NCBI GenBank assembly: GCA_035711845.1
Contig: DASTBU010000078.1
Coordinates: 1-59,184 of the forward strand
DNA: 59,184 nucleotides
Source: DASTBU01 sp035711845
Lineage (GTDB): Bacteria > Acidobacteriota > Vicinamibacteria > Vicinamibacterales > 2-12-FULL-66-21
Reading direction: 5' to 3'
The translations under genes and the position numbers were made by a program. The first letter of the stretch is position 1, and every line of letters starts with the position of its first letter. Positions 1-8,815 of this stretch are shown here, in pieces. The notes under the pieces are model-generated. The model searched no databases. It was given only the letters and a program-made list of their open reading frames with translations, and was not told the origin of the DNA.

Positions 1-1017
1 GCCGTCTGGCGTCACGGTCCGACCGAGGGACAACCGCAGCTGCGCGAGGCGATTTCGGATCGCTTCGGCGTGCCCGCCGAGAGCGTGCTGGTGCTCGCGG
101 GCGCGCAGCAGGGGCTCGACTTGCTCGCGCGTTGCCTGATCGATCCGGGTGACGCGGTGATCATCGATCGGCCCGGCTATCTCGGCGCGATTGAATCGTT
201 CAACGCGGCGGGCGCCAAATTAATCGGGTGGGACGTGCGCAGCGCCGACATGGACGAGCTCGAAGATCTGCTGGTCCGCTACCGCCCGAAGCTGATTTAC
301 ACGAATCCGAGCTTCCACAATCCAACAGGCGTGACGATGACGATCCGCGCCCGGCGGGAGCTGTTGCGCCTCGCCGAACGCTATCGTGTCCCCATCGTCG
401 AGGACTCGACGTACAGCGAGCTCTATTTCGCCGATGCCCCACCGCCTCCGCTCCGCGAGCTCGACACCCAGAACATCGTCATTCACCTGAACAGCTTCTC
501 GAAGGTGCTTGCGCCGGGGCTGAGGCTCGGGTGGATCTCGGCGGCGCCATCGATCGTCGAGCAGATGGCAATCATCAAGCAGCGCCTCGATCCGCATACG
601 CAGAACCTCGTGCAGTTCGCGCTGTCCCGGATGATTCGCAACGGCGCGTTCGACGCGCACCTGAAAACGCTCCGCGCCGAGCATGCCAGGCGGTGCGCGA
701 TGATGCTGGCCTCGATCGAGCGGCACGTCGTGCCAGGACTGCTGCGACTGTCCCGCCCGCACGGCGGGCTGTACCTGTGGTGCCGCCTTGCGTCGAAGAT
801 CAGTGCGCGCGCCCTGCTCGAGCGGGCGCTCGATGCCGGCGTCGCGTTTGTGCCAGGCCACGCCTTCTATCCGGACCCCGCTGGCGACTCGGAACTGCGG
901 ATCTGTTTCTCGAGCGTGCTGCCGGATGCGATCGATCAGGCGGCCAGCCGGCTGGCGCGCAGCCTGTCGCAGCTGACGGCGCCGATCGTCGCGAAAAGGA
1001 TGGCGACGAGTGCCTAG
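1..1017 (+). CDS. PLP-dependent aminotransferase, MocR/LysN-like (5' end cut by window)
   Basis: Fold-type I PLP aminotransferase domain. The reading frame is open from base 1, so the start lies outside the window. The family motif around EGQPQLREAI (first 20 residues), the NPTG turn (NPSFHNPTG), the cofactor aspartate region (VEDSTYSEL) and the PLP lysine in SFSKVLAPGLRLGW are all present. The arrangement resembles 2-aminoadipate transaminases and the C-terminal half of GntR/MocR regulators such as PdxR. Whether an N-terminal winged-helix domain exists cannot be seen. The substrate is unknown. The next gene is convergent. Confidence 0.85.
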   Translation, partial: AVWRHGPTEGQPQLREAISDRFGVPAESVLVLAGAQQGLDLLARCLIDPGDAVIIDRPGYLGAIESFNAAGAKLIGWDVRSADMDELEDLLVRYRPKLIYTNPSFHNPTGVTMTIRARRELLRLAERYRVPIVEDSTYSELYFADAPPPPLRELDTQNIVIHLNSFSKVLAPGLRLGWISAAPSIVEQMAIIKQRLDPHTQNLVQFALSRMIRNGAFDAHLKTLRAEHARRCAMMLASIERHVVPGLLRLSRPHGGLYLWCRLASKISARALLERALDAGVAFVPGHAFYPDPAGDSELRICFSSVLPDAIDQAASRLARSLSQLTAPIVAKRMATSA

Positions 1018-1093
1018 GCGCCACGGGCTGTCGTAGGGGCAAAGGGGCCGAACATGGACCGAGAACGGGTCCTTTCCGTTAACCGAAGGGCTC

Positions 1094-1666
1094 TCAATGG
1101 TTCCTATCGTCCCGATCGGGGCGCAGAGACGCTGACGCATTCCGGAGCTCCGCGCGCACGAAAGCCTGGGTCCTCACAGCTGCTTCGGTTTCGAAGCCGC
1201 ACGGCCGACCGCAGGACTGTGACGCGCGCCCTTCATAGAGACGCCGCAATGACCGATTATCGACCACCCCCGCAGCTCCAGCAATCTCGATCGCATGCCG
1301 AAGCTCATGGCCCATGTGGGCGATCAGCTCCCGCTGAATCTGCTTCAGCGTGACGATGACGCGGAGGTAACGAATCGATCCGGCTGTCGTCACGAATGTG
1401 ACGCAGGAACGTGCGGCGGCGCACGTGCACTCGCCGGGCTCGATGTACAGGACGACGTCGCTTCGTGCGAGCTGCTGGAGCAGCGAACGAAACGTCGAGG
1501 CCTTGTCCTGGCCTTCACGTAATGCCCGACGGATCCGGCTATTCGTCGTACGGACGCGCTCCGGCACGCGAGTGTCCGCCGTTCCCGTTTGGGACACCTG
1601 AGCTCGCACCGACCCTCCGGTGCACAATCCGGCGATCAAAGCGGCGAGGAGGAAGCGAACCCCCAT
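1094..1666 (-). CDS. Exported protein with HExxH metallopeptidase-like motif, function unknown
   Basis: 190 residues from the ATG at 1666, chosen because a good Shine-Dalgarno (GAGAGGAG) precedes it and a clear signal peptide follows (MGVRFLLAALIAGLCTGG, probable cleavage after VRA-Q). The mature part has a Cys-rich patch (ECTCAAARSC, residues 79-88) and HMGHELRHAIE, whose HELRH (120-124) fits the HExxH zinc signature. A downstream FETEAAVR could supply a third glutamate ligand, as in gluzincins. This suggests a small periplasmic zinc peptidase or a relative, but no named family was recognised. Transcription is convergent with the aminotransferase on its 3' side. Confidence 0.6.
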   Translation of the reverse strand: MGVRFLLAALIAGLCTGGSVRAQVSQTGTADTRVPERVRTTNSRIRRALREGQDKASTFRSLLQQLARSDVVLYIEPGECTCAAARSCVTFVTTAGSIRYLRVIVTLKQIQRELIAHMGHELRHAIEIAGAAGVVDNRSLRRLYEGRASQSCGRPCGFETEAAVRTQAFVRAELRNASASLRPDRDDRNH

Positions 1667-1700
1667 TTGCGCTCCTCTCAACCTGGAGCCACTTGGGTAC

Positions 1701-1749
1701 GGGCCTGGCGCTGCCCTCCCGGGCTGCGCCCCGCGCGAGCGCCAGGCCC
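1701..1749. repeat. Perfect 12-bp inverted repeat, intergenic hairpin
   Basis: Arms GGGCCTGGCGCT (1701-1712) and AGCGCCAGGCCC (1738-1749) are exact reverse complements separated by 25 bases. The loop itself contains a GCCC/GGGC pair. It lies between the start of the HExxH gene (1666) and the end of the kinase gene (1963), so it could be a terminator or a 5' leader structure. No T-tract follows. Apart from the second hairpin at 1844-1878, nothing else was seen in the 296-base gap 1667-1962. Confidence 0.6.
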
Positions 1750-1843
1750 GCCGGCCGCCGCCACGGCCATGAAGGCCCAGCCCCAGGTGATGCGGAACCC
1801 GAACACAAGTGGGCTCCTGTCTAGCTGTGGTTGAAGCCGCGTG

Positions 1844-1878
1844 GAGGCGCGGCATTCAGATAAATGCCGAAACGCCTC
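1844..1878 (-). terminator. Putative terminator hairpin after the sigma/kinase operon
   Basis: Arms GAGGCG+CGGCATT (1844-1856) pair with AATGCCG and CGCCTC (1863-1869, 1873-1878), with a six-base loop and a three-base AAA bulge. The hairpin lies about 85 bases downstream of the kinase stop codon on the kinase strand. No long U-tract follows, so intrinsic termination is plausible but not certain. Confidence 0.45.
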
Positions 1879-1962
1879 GGAGCGAACATCGGATAGGGGC
1901 GTGAGAGGAACCCCGGCGGGGCGATGCCGCGTCGACGGGGCAGGTTACATTGGGCGGGGTCG

Positions 1963-4854
1963 TCAGCGGCCGCGCCGCCGCAACTCGAGAACGAGAGGGT
2001 GGTCGGCATCGGCGGCGGCAAGCTGCGCGAGGAGATCCGCCTCGACGCGTCGCGCGTCTTCGATTCGTCCCACGTCACGGTAAAGATCGGCGAGCTTCTT
2101 CTGCACGCGCATCCAGAGATAGCCTGTGTGGCTGGTGAAGTTGAAGACGGAACCTCTCCTGGCCCGGATTTCTTCGAGCACGCCGATCGCCGCGTCGGCC
2201 TCGCCAGCTTTCACCAGGCCCTCCGCCAGGGTCTCGCCGTAGAGGTATGCACGCGCGCCGCTCTGAGCGCCCACCATTGCAACACCCTCGCGAAGGATTT
2301 CCCTGGCCTCACGCGCGTTCGTTGTCGCGACATCCAGTTCCGCACGCGTCCAGCGAACATGCTGCGGCGCAATCGTGGATAGCCGATCCAGCCGCGCCAG
2401 CAGCCGTTCAGCTCCCGCAACCTCTCCTGCGCGGATCAGCATCGAAACCGGCATGAGATCCATTCCGCGGAAGGACCGCAACATCCGCGGAGCGTCGCGA
2501 GCCTCGTTCTGCACCAGGTTCAGCGTGCTCGTGAACATCGCCTTGAGGTTTGGATCGCGAATCGTCTTGGAAATGCTGTCGGCGCGCTGCAGTTGACCCA
2601 GTGAGAGGCGCATGGTCGCGCGGCCGTTCCTCGCCCAGTCAGTGTCCTCGTGCGGTACCCGGATCTCCAGCTCGTCCAGCAGGCGCACGGCCTCCGCTAT
2701 GCGGCCATGTGCCCAGGCATCGTGGACGGGAAATAGTCGAAGATAAGCGGCTTCGGCGCTGCCCTGCTGCCCTGGGTATCGTTCCAGAAGCTGCCGGGCC
2801 TTCGCCGCATGCGGCCGCGCCTCGGCCGATCCGCGCGCCAGAGTGACGGTACGAACGAGCTGCGCCTGCGCCCACAGGTGCTGAGGCCGCATCGCCGCCA
2901 CGCGCGCGGCTGCCTCGGCCGCCTCCGGCATCCGTCCCAGCGCCTCGTACGCGTCAAGTAGGTTGCGTGCGCCCCAGTAATCGTCCGGGTACTGAGCGAC
3001 GAGGGCCTCGAGCTCACCCACCCCGCGCTCGGGCCGGGCGGTGACGAGAAAATAGGATGCCCGAATGAAATGGCGCTCTCGAACAGTCGTTGTGTTCACC
3101 AACTGCAGGGCTCGTTCCGCCGAGGCGTGCGCTTCCGCCACGCGCTCCTGGTTCCATAACGCCCAGGCCATCCCGGTATGCGCGGATGCAAACGTGGGAT
3201 CCAGCGCGAGCGCGGACGCGAGCGTCGCCTCCATCTGCTGCCAACGCTCCGCCCGCGCGAAGTCAAGCGCGTCCGAGTAAAGACGAAGGGCTTCGAACGA
3301 ACGCGTCGTGGCGCGGTCGAGCGCCGGCCTGGGCACCGAACGTGCGGCAGCATCCCCCAGCGCGGTGGAAACCCACGCCGCAAGGTCCTGCACGGCACGA
3401 AGGAGCTGATCGGCTTCGACAGGCGTCTGAGTACTGCGGCTGGCAGCGGTCGCGCCTGTCTCAGGGTCGACCAGACGGAGCGTGAGAGTGTAGGCTGAGC
3501 CGATCCGGGCCAGCAGGCCGGCCGCGAGCACGCGGATCTGCCCGTCCCGTCGCGCCACTTCCCGTGCCGTGCGCTCGTCGAGCGGCAGGCCCGGTTCCTT
3601 TCGCATCAATCGCAGCGCGTCGTCGATGCGTTCGGGCGGGACGATGTTGACATAGCCGGATTCACTGAGTGCATTCGCAAGTGCCAGATCGAGCGTCCCG
3701 TCGAACCGTGGATCTCCCGTCCGATTCTCGAATGGCGTGACGAGCACCCAGTCTCGCGCGGCAAACGGGATCTGCGGCGCCGCCGACTGCGGCCGCCAGC
3801 CGGCCCACGTCGCGGCAGCGATGGTCGCGAAGGCGAGCGCCAGGGAGCCTATCGATCGGCGATATCGTGGCTTCTTCGTGGGGACGATCGGACCGACGAG
3901 CGCAGCCTCGAAGTCGGCCGCCGTCGAGTAGCGTTCGGACGGCTGCGGATTCAAGGCGCGGTCGACTGCCGCAGCCAACGATGGTGCAGCCAACGCCAGC
4001 GAAACCCCGTCCAGACGTTGCGCCTTGCGCAGCCTGTGATGTCGCCGGAGCTCGTCGACTGACGCCGCCTCAACGGGATATCGACCCGTGAGCAGGAAAA
4101 AGAGCAACACCCCTACCGCGTAGATGTCCGAGGCGACAGTGGCGCGGGCGCCCTCGAGGAGCTCAGGCGCGAGATACAAGGGCGTGCCTTCGAGATTGTC
4201 GTCAGGACTCGACTGCTCCAACCCGCCGCTCAGGTCCATCAGAATCGTGCGGCCGTTCCGATCGCGCATCACGTTCTGTGCCTTGACGTCGCGATGGACC
4301 AGACCCGCGGCGTGCAGCGCCGCGAGGCCATTGCAGACCGCCGCGCCGACTTTGGCGACGTCGTGCGCCGACAGCGGACCTTCGCGTGCGACGAGATGGC
4401 GCAACGTCTCGCCCTCGACCAGCTCCATCCAGATGCCGTCCTGGCCTTCGATTCGATCGGCGCCGTACACCACCACGACATTCGGGTGCCGGACGCGTGC
4501 AAGCAGGCGACCTTCGGTGATCGCGACGCGTGCAGGGCTCTGCTCACGGAGATCCGACCTGAGCAGCTTGAGCGCGACCTCGCGTTCGAGCCGTGGATCC
4601 CAGGCGCGGTAGACGTCGCCGTGCGCTCCATGGGACAGGTGCTCTTGGACGTCTAGCGGGCCCCAATTGAAGGGAAGCACTCGTTGTCGCGGACTGGCCG
4701 GCGCCTGGTGCGCGCGTGCAATGGCCGCAACCTGCCGCAGCGTGCGGAGGGTTACCAGAGTCTCCGCATCCTTCGACTCGGCCTCGAGCGCGGTCCAGTC
4801 GATCTCGACCGCATCGGTCAGCGACTCCACCGCCCGCTCGACGGGATCCCTCAT
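1963..4854 (-). CDS. Membrane-anchored Ser/Thr protein kinase with C-terminal TPR region
   Basis: 963 residues. The N-terminal kinase domain (about 65-320) has a glycine loop (LSHGAHGDVY, 73-82), VALK lysine (K96), catalytic HRDVKAQN (187-194) and the APE motif in GTPLYLAPE. The usual DFG is DLS (D207-S209): the metal-binding Asp is kept but Phe and Gly are lost. A single membrane segment near 330-350 (SIGSLALAFATIAAATWAGW) separates the kinase from a large C-terminal region with a FlgO/TolB-like start (ENRTGDPRFDG) and TPR-type helices. The start overlaps the sigma-factor stop by four bases (ATGA), so the two are probably translationally coupled. Substrate proteins are unknown. Confidence 0.9.
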   Translation of the reverse strand: MRDPVERAVESLTDAVEIDWTALEAESKDAETLVTLRTLRQVAAIARAHQAPASPRQRVLPFNWGPLDVQEHLSHGAHGDVYRAWDPRLEREVALKLLRSDLREQSPARVAITEGRLLARVRHPNVVVVYGADRIEGQDGIWMELVEGETLRHLVAREGPLSAHDVAKVGAAVCNGLAALHAAGLVHRDVKAQNVMRDRNGRTILMDLSGGLEQSSPDDNLEGTPLYLAPELLEGARATVASDIYAVGVLLFFLLTGRYPVEAASVDELRRHHRLRKAQRLDGVSLALAAPSLAAAVDRALNPQPSERYSTAADFEAALVGPIVPTKKPRYRRSIGSLALAFATIAAATWAGWRPQSAAPQIPFAARDWVLVTPFENRTGDPRFDGTLDLALANALSESGYVNIVPPERIDDALRLMRKEPGLPLDERTAREVARRDGQIRVLAAGLLARIGSAYTLTLRLVDPETGATAASRSTQTPVEADQLLRAVQDLAAWVSTALGDAAARSVPRPALDRATTRSFEALRLYSDALDFARAERWQQMEATLASALALDPTFASAHTGMAWALWNQERVAEAHASAERALQLVNTTTVRERHFIRASYFLVTARPERGVGELEALVAQYPDDYWGARNLLDAYEALGRMPEAAEAAARVAAMRPQHLWAQAQLVRTVTLARGSAEARPHAAKARQLLERYPGQQGSAEAAYLRLFPVHDAWAHGRIAEAVRLLDELEIRVPHEDTDWARNGRATMRLSLGQLQRADSISKTIRDPNLKAMFTSTLNLVQNEARDAPRMLRSFRGMDLMPVSMLIRAGEVAGAERLLARLDRLSTIAPQHVRWTRAELDVATTNAREAREILREGVAMVGAQSGARAYLYGETLAEGLVKAGEADAAIGVLEEIRARRGSVFNFTSHTGYLWMRVQKKLADLYRDVGRIEDARRVEADLLAQLAAADADHPLVLELRRRGR

Positions 4855-5426
4855 GACGACTCGGGGGCTTTCATCAACGCGGTCAACTCCACCAGCGCGC
4901 GGCGTAAAGCCATTCGTGCGGCATTGGGAGACGGCTTTCCGAAGGCGGTCGCAAGCTCCTGATGGGAGAACCCGAACTCGACATGCGCAATGACGAGTTC
5001 CCGGTCGCCGGGACGCAGAGCGTCCAGCGCCCGCTCGTACCGGGAAAGCGCATCGCCGCCAATCGCTTTTTCCAGTGGCGAGGCCTCGTCGGCCGCCACC
5101 CCTGATTCCAGCTCCGTAGCCGCCGGCCGGCGCCGGACACGCCGCAGCTCCATGCGGATGGTGTTCAGCAGCACTTGACGGAGGTAGGCCTGGAGCGCTC
5201 CCTCACCGCGGATCTCCAGCTGCCCGATCTTCCTAAATGCCCGAATCAAGCTGTCCTGCACAAGATCCTGCGTTTCGCACAAGTCCCGGGCATACGCCGG
5301 CAGACGGCCGGAGGCCCAACGGACCAACCGCGGCCGGTAGCGCGCAATCAGCGCCTCGAGCGCCGACGGGTCACCGGCCTGGGCCCGTTTCAGCAGGTCC
5401 AGGGACGATTCAACGTGCGATTCCAT
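4851..5426 (-). CDS. ECF-type RNA polymerase sigma factor
   Basis: 191 residues from the ATG at 5426. Region 2 is visible as ALIARYRPRLVRWASGRL and DLVQDSLIRAFRKI, region 4 as LRPGDRELVIAHVEFGFSHQELATAFGK followed by AARMALRRAL. The frame is open further upstream, but that stretch looks non-coding and runs back towards the NrfD stop, so the internal ATG is preferred; the Shine-Dalgarno is weak. It is coupled to the TPR kinase by ATGA. Sigma plus kinase pairs of this type recur in Acidobacteriota and Planctomycetes, where the kinase is thought to control the sigma factor in place of an anti-sigma factor (family knowledge, not shown here). Confidence 0.88.
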   Translation of the reverse strand: MESHVESSLDLLKRAQAGDPSALEALIARYRPRLVRWASGRLPAYARDLCETQDLVQDSLIRAFRKIGQLEIRGEGALQAYLRQVLLNTIRMELRRVRRRPAATELESGVAADEASPLEKAIGGDALSRYERALDALRPGDRELVIAHVEFGFSHQELATAFGKPSPNAARMALRRALVELTALMKAPESS

Positions 5427-5542
5427 ACGGGAGCCCGGATATGTTACTACTCCCGGATCGTTGAAGGGCGCCGCTCGCGCCGCTTCAGTGTCGACAGGCG
5501 ACCAGCGGGTGCGGGCGGGCATTCCGCCGGGGTGACCCGCGA

Positions 5543-6556
5543 TCAGCGATCGAAAGACGAATCTGCTGAAGAGCCCGCGGCCGGGGCCGCTGCAGATTCC
5601 CGCCCCGCGTCGAGCCACTCCACCCGTGTGATGAGGGACCCGAGGATCGTCGAGACGGCCGCGAGCCTTCGTGCGGTGCGCGATCGCGGAGCGAGCAGAC
5701 GCAACGCGAGCGGTAGAGGGCCCGACAAGAGCCCGCCCACGCGCATCGTCGTGCCGGATCGGCCATGGCGGATCGGTTCCAGGGCCGATTCACCGCTGGA
5801 TTCAACGCTGAGTTCGACCAGTGTCTCGACGGCTGCCGTGCCGATGGCGAGCCGGTTGAGCGCACGGTCGCGATGCCCGAGCAGTTCCAGGAGCGACACG
5901 GCGGCGCCGATTCCGGACCCGCCGAACTGGATCGGTAGACGCCGCACGTTCTTCGACCACACAGGAATGGCTGTCGCACCGATCAGCACGCCCGTGTAGG
6001 TCGCCAACACCGTTCCCGTAGCGGCCGCGAGCATTCCGGCCGCATCTCCGATCACCTTCACGGGCACTCGTCCGAGGGTCCGACGGCTGACGAGGTCGGC
6101 AAATGCAGCGGCAGTCGCGAGGCTCGAGAAGGCGACGAGGGTCCAGGCCCCGACCGACATCGGGCTGCGAAGCTTGAACACCCGCAGCATGTTGAGGAAC
6201 CGTTCAGGGCGGCCCAGGTCGGAGATCAGAAGAGCGGGCGAGGCGAGGCCGCCTGCCGCAGCGATCCAGCGGGCGTCGCGGACCAGCGCGGCATCCGCCC
6301 CGGACTTCTGTGCGACGGCCCCGATCACGGCGGCGGCGCCGGCGGCGCCACCAACGAAGAAATAGGTCGGAATCTCCCACGTCCACACCGGCGCCTTGAG
6401 CATCGGCTGGCCGTAGTAACCCGTGCTGTCGGACTGATGCGGCAGCGGAGAACCGCTCGGGACGACACCCGCGTCGCCGAGCGTGCCGCCCATCTCCGCC
6501 TGTCGTCTCAGCTCATGGAGGCGGCGTTCCCTGGCCGATGCGCGCGTCTCGTCCAC
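5543..6556 (-). CDS. NrfD/PsrC-type membrane anchor of the formate dehydrogenase
   Basis: About 337 residues from a GTG at 6556; an ATG at 6493 with GGCGGAG just upstream is the alternative. The NrfD signature begins at YYGQPMLKAPVWTWEIPTYF and is followed by the first helix (FVGGAAGAAAVIGAVA). Several more hydrophobic segments follow, including SPMSVGAWTLVAFSSLATAAA and VIGDAAGMLAAATGTVLATY. In this family the protein is a quinone-interacting membrane subunit that couples the iron-sulfur subunit to the quinone pool. It is the last gene of the FDH operon, 55 bases after the preceding stop. The C-terminus is long and polar, which is unusual but weak evidence of anything. Confidence 0.82.
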   Translation of the reverse strand: MDETRASARERRLHELRRQAEMGGTLGDAGVVPSGSPLPHQSDSTGYYGQPMLKAPVWTWEIPTYFFVGGAAGAAAVIGAVAQKSGADAALVRDARWIAAAGGLASPALLISDLGRPERFLNMLRVFKLRSPMSVGAWTLVAFSSLATAAAFADLVSRRTLGRVPVKVIGDAAGMLAAATGTVLATYTGVLIGATAIPVWSKNVRRLPIQFGGSGIGAAVSLLELLGHRDRALNRLAIGTAAVETLVELSVESSGESALEPIRHGRSGTTMRVGGLLSGPLPLALRLLAPRSRTARRLAAVSTILGSLITRVEWLDAGRESAAAPAAGSSADSSFDR

Positions 6557-6611
6557 TAGGCCGTTAGAGTACCGCAGGGATCGACAAGGAAGAAATGTCC
6601 GCGGTTCCTGG

Positions 6612-7778
6612 TCAGCGAAGCGTGACGATGCTGTCGCTGACAGGGTCCAGCGACTCCGCATCCAGGAAGCGTCCGCGCTTCGGCACGAAGGCGCGCCACC
6701 TGGTTGACTCGATGAGCGATCGGACCGCCGCGGCGCCCGCCTTGCCCGCGGCTTCGAGGACAACCGTGTGCACGACGTCGCCCGAGCCGAGATCGAGCTG
6801 CAGGGAGTGATCCGGGCCGGCGCGCCGCCATCGGCCCGATGCGTCGACGGCGAGATCGGGCAGGACTTTCCGGAGACGGGCGATCACCTCGGGCCTTGGT
6901 CCAAGCGGGGGTGCGGACTCGATGTCTGCTGCGCTGGCGCTTGGGTCGACGTTCAGCAGCATCATGGCGGGCAGCCGCTCCGGCATGGCTCGGCCTGGCG
7001 CCGGTTGCTCGGCTGCGCGACGCTCGTTCGCACCGACGCGTTCCTCCGGCCTCGGGCTCGGCTGTGGTGGTGGCGTGGACTTGGACGTCGCTCCACTTTC
7101 CTCCGCCAGCCTGAGATCCTCTATGTGCTTCTGGAGGCGCGCGAGCACCTCCGTGCGCTCAGCGTTGTCGGGTTCGGCCACGAGGGGCGGATTCTCCCGC
7201 CCCATCAGGAATCCGGCGCCAAAGAGGGTCAGGCCGACGGCGATCTGGAGGAGAGGAAAGAGAAAGCCCGGCTGCGCCTCGAGGTCCAGGATGCTCACGT
7301 TGTCGGCCAGTGGCACGCCGATCCCGGAGAGGACCCGATTCGAGGCGAAGCGCCGGAGGACGCCGGATCGGATGAGGCCGCGGATTTCTCCCGACACGCC
7401 GGCAGCGGCCGCCGCACTTTGCATCGCGGCGGACAACTCTTCGGCTGACAGCTGCCGTCGGTTTCCGAGCGTGGATTGGGCCAGCTGAAGCGCGGCGGGG
7501 CTGTTCGTGACCGCCACGAGCGGCGCGGGCCCGCCCCCTCCCGCCGGGCGCGCCGGAAAGAAGAGCTCGCGGATCCGTCCGCCCGACTCACGGTAGGCGG
7601 CGCCGCTGTAATCGATCTCACAGCCCGTCAGGCGGACGAGCAGCGATGGGCGATCTCCGCGTGCGTACTGCTCGCAGGTGAGCGTTGCCTGCTGGCGGGC
7701 GCGTGCGGCGTTGTAGAGGCCTTCCGCGCCGAGCAGGAAAAACGGAAGAGCAAGGACGAGCAGGACGATTCTGAGCAT
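6612..7778 (-). CDS. Two-helix membrane protein of the formate dehydrogenase operon, function unknown
   Basis: 388 residues from the ATG at 7778, which overlaps the stop of the iron-sulfur subunit (TGATG); a TTG directly before it is an alternative. One hydrophobic segment is at the N-terminus (LRIVLLVLALPFFLLGAEGLY) and one near residue 180 (LFPLLQIAVGLTLFGAGFLMG), leaving an extracytoplasmic region of about 150 residues between them. After the second segment comes a Pro/Ser-rich linker, then a C-terminal region of about 100 residues (IARLRKVLPDLAVDASGRWR onwards). No known domain was recognised. Its position inside the FDH operon with overlapping codons suggests a role in the complex or its assembly. 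Confidence 0.7.
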   Translation of the reverse strand: MLRIVLLVLALPFFLLGAEGLYNAARARQQATLTCEQYARGDRPSLLVRLTGCEIDYSGAAYRESGGRIRELFFPARPAGGGGPAPLVAVTNSPAALQLAQSTLGNRRQLSAEELSAAMQSAAAAAGVSGEIRGLIRSGVLRRFASNRVLSGIGVPLADNVSILDLEAQPGFLFPLLQIAVGLTLFGAGFLMGRENPPLVAEPDNAERTEVLARLQKHIEDLRLAEESGATSKSTPPPQPSPRPEERVGANERRAAEQPAPGRAMPERLPAMMLLNVDPSASAADIESAPPLGPRPEVIARLRKVLPDLAVDASGRWRRAGPDHSLQLDLGSGDVVHTVVLEAAGKAGAAAVRSLIESTRWRAFVPKRGRFLDAESLDPVSDSIVTLR

Positions 7779-8578
7779 CAATCACTTCGCGCCGGACGCG
7801 GCGCGAACGCGAGCGCGGTGCCGAGCACCATCATGCCGGCGGCCAGGAGCGCTGAGGTCCACCCGGCGCGCAGATGGATCGTCGGCGCCTCGGGAGCAGA
7901 CGGTAGATTGTACTCCTCGGGACGTCCGCGGAAGATGAACATTGCGCGGGTGCTGCCCACGCTGGTGTCCGACGCGTCATACAACACGGCGTCCTCGATT
8001 CCGCGCGTTCGGAGCGTCGCGAGGCGCCGGGCCGCCACGTCTCGCAGCTCGTTCACCTCGCCGAAGATGATGGACTCGGTCGGACACGCTGTCGCGCACG
8101 CCGGCATCAACCCCGCTTTCTGTCTGTCGTAGCAGAACGTGCACTTGAAGGCCCGCCCATCGTCTGGCCGCCGATCAACGACGCCGAACGGGCACGCGAC
8201 GACACAGTAGCCGCAGCCGTTGCAGACGTCCGGCTGAATGAAGACACCGCCGAACTCCGTGCGGACGATCGACCCGGTCGGGCAGGCCTCGAGGCAGCCG
8301 GCATTCTCGCAGTGCTTGCAGACGTCCGACGAGAAGTCCCACCGGAACGCGTTGCTGCGATATCCCGCGTCTGCGGGTCCGGATCCCGGGAGGCTCCGCT
8401 CGACGAATTTCACGTGCCGCCACGTCGAGTGCCCCAGGCCCACGGTGTTGTCGTACGAGAAACCTGTCAGCCTGAACCCGTCGCTCGGCACTTCGTTCCA
8501 CTCCTTGCAGGCGACCTCGCAGGCCTTGCAGCCGATGCACAACGTGGAGTCGGTGAGGAAGGCGGTGGTTGGGGGCAT
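7778..8578 (-). CDS. Formate dehydrogenase iron-sulfur subunit (four [4Fe-4S], C-terminal membrane anchor)
   Basis: 266 residues, FdnH/FdhH-like. Cysteine motifs appear in the usual order: CIGCKACEVACKEW, CKHCENAGCLEACP, CNGCGYCVVACPFG and CTFCYDRQKAGLMPACATACP, enough for four [4Fe-4S] clusters carrying electrons from the molybdopterin subunit to the membrane anchor. The C-terminus has one hydrophobic helix (SALLAAGMMVLGTALAFA), as in FdnH. The stop overlaps the next start (TGATG). A repeat-filled gap of 236 bases separates it from the catalytic gene upstream. Confidence 0.93.
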   Translation of the reverse strand: MPPTTAFLTDSTLCIGCKACEVACKEWNEVPSDGFRLTGFSYDNTVGLGHSTWRHVKFVERSLPGSGPADAGYRSNAFRWDFSSDVCKHCENAGCLEACPTGSIVRTEFGGVFIQPDVCNGCGYCVVACPFGVVDRRPDDGRAFKCTFCYDRQKAGLMPACATACPTESIIFGEVNELRDVAARRLATLRTRGIEDAVLYDASDTSVGSTRAMFIFRGRPEEYNLPSAPEAPTIHLRAGWTSALLAAGMMVLGTALAFAPRPARSD

Positions 8579-8579
8579 G

Positions 8580-8815
8580 GGGCCAGGGGGTCAGGGTTCA
8601 AGGGTTCAGGGTTCCGAGGTTCAGGATTCTCGAGGTTCAGGAGTTGTAGAGGTTCACGGTTCGCTGACCGCACGCACGTAAGTATAGGGGCGCGGGAGCT
8701 TTCGCGGGCGACTTTAAGCTGACGGTGGTCGCGCTGGCTCGACCGTTTCCGAGCCGATAGCCATGAACCCTTGAACCCCTGAACCCTTGAACCCTGAACC
8801 CTGGACCTGGAACCC
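8580..8815. repeat. Converging GGTTCA-type repeat arrays between fdh genes
   Basis: Bases 8590-8650 carry degenerate copies of GGTTCAGG/GGGTTCAAGG in one orientation. Bases 8763-8815 carry the reverse complement (TGAACCC, TTGAACCCC). The two blocks can pair, so the transcript between the catalytic and iron-sulfur genes could fold into a long imperfect hairpin. The right block runs straight into the TAG stop of the catalytic gene (8815-8817). The same layout recurs at 36838-37001. Confidence 0.8.

Noticed and set aside
6598..6614. TGA at the end of the FDH-operon membrane protein as a third selenocysteine codon
   Set aside because: The frame continues only about 14 codons before the next stop, with no conserved sequence and no clear hairpin.
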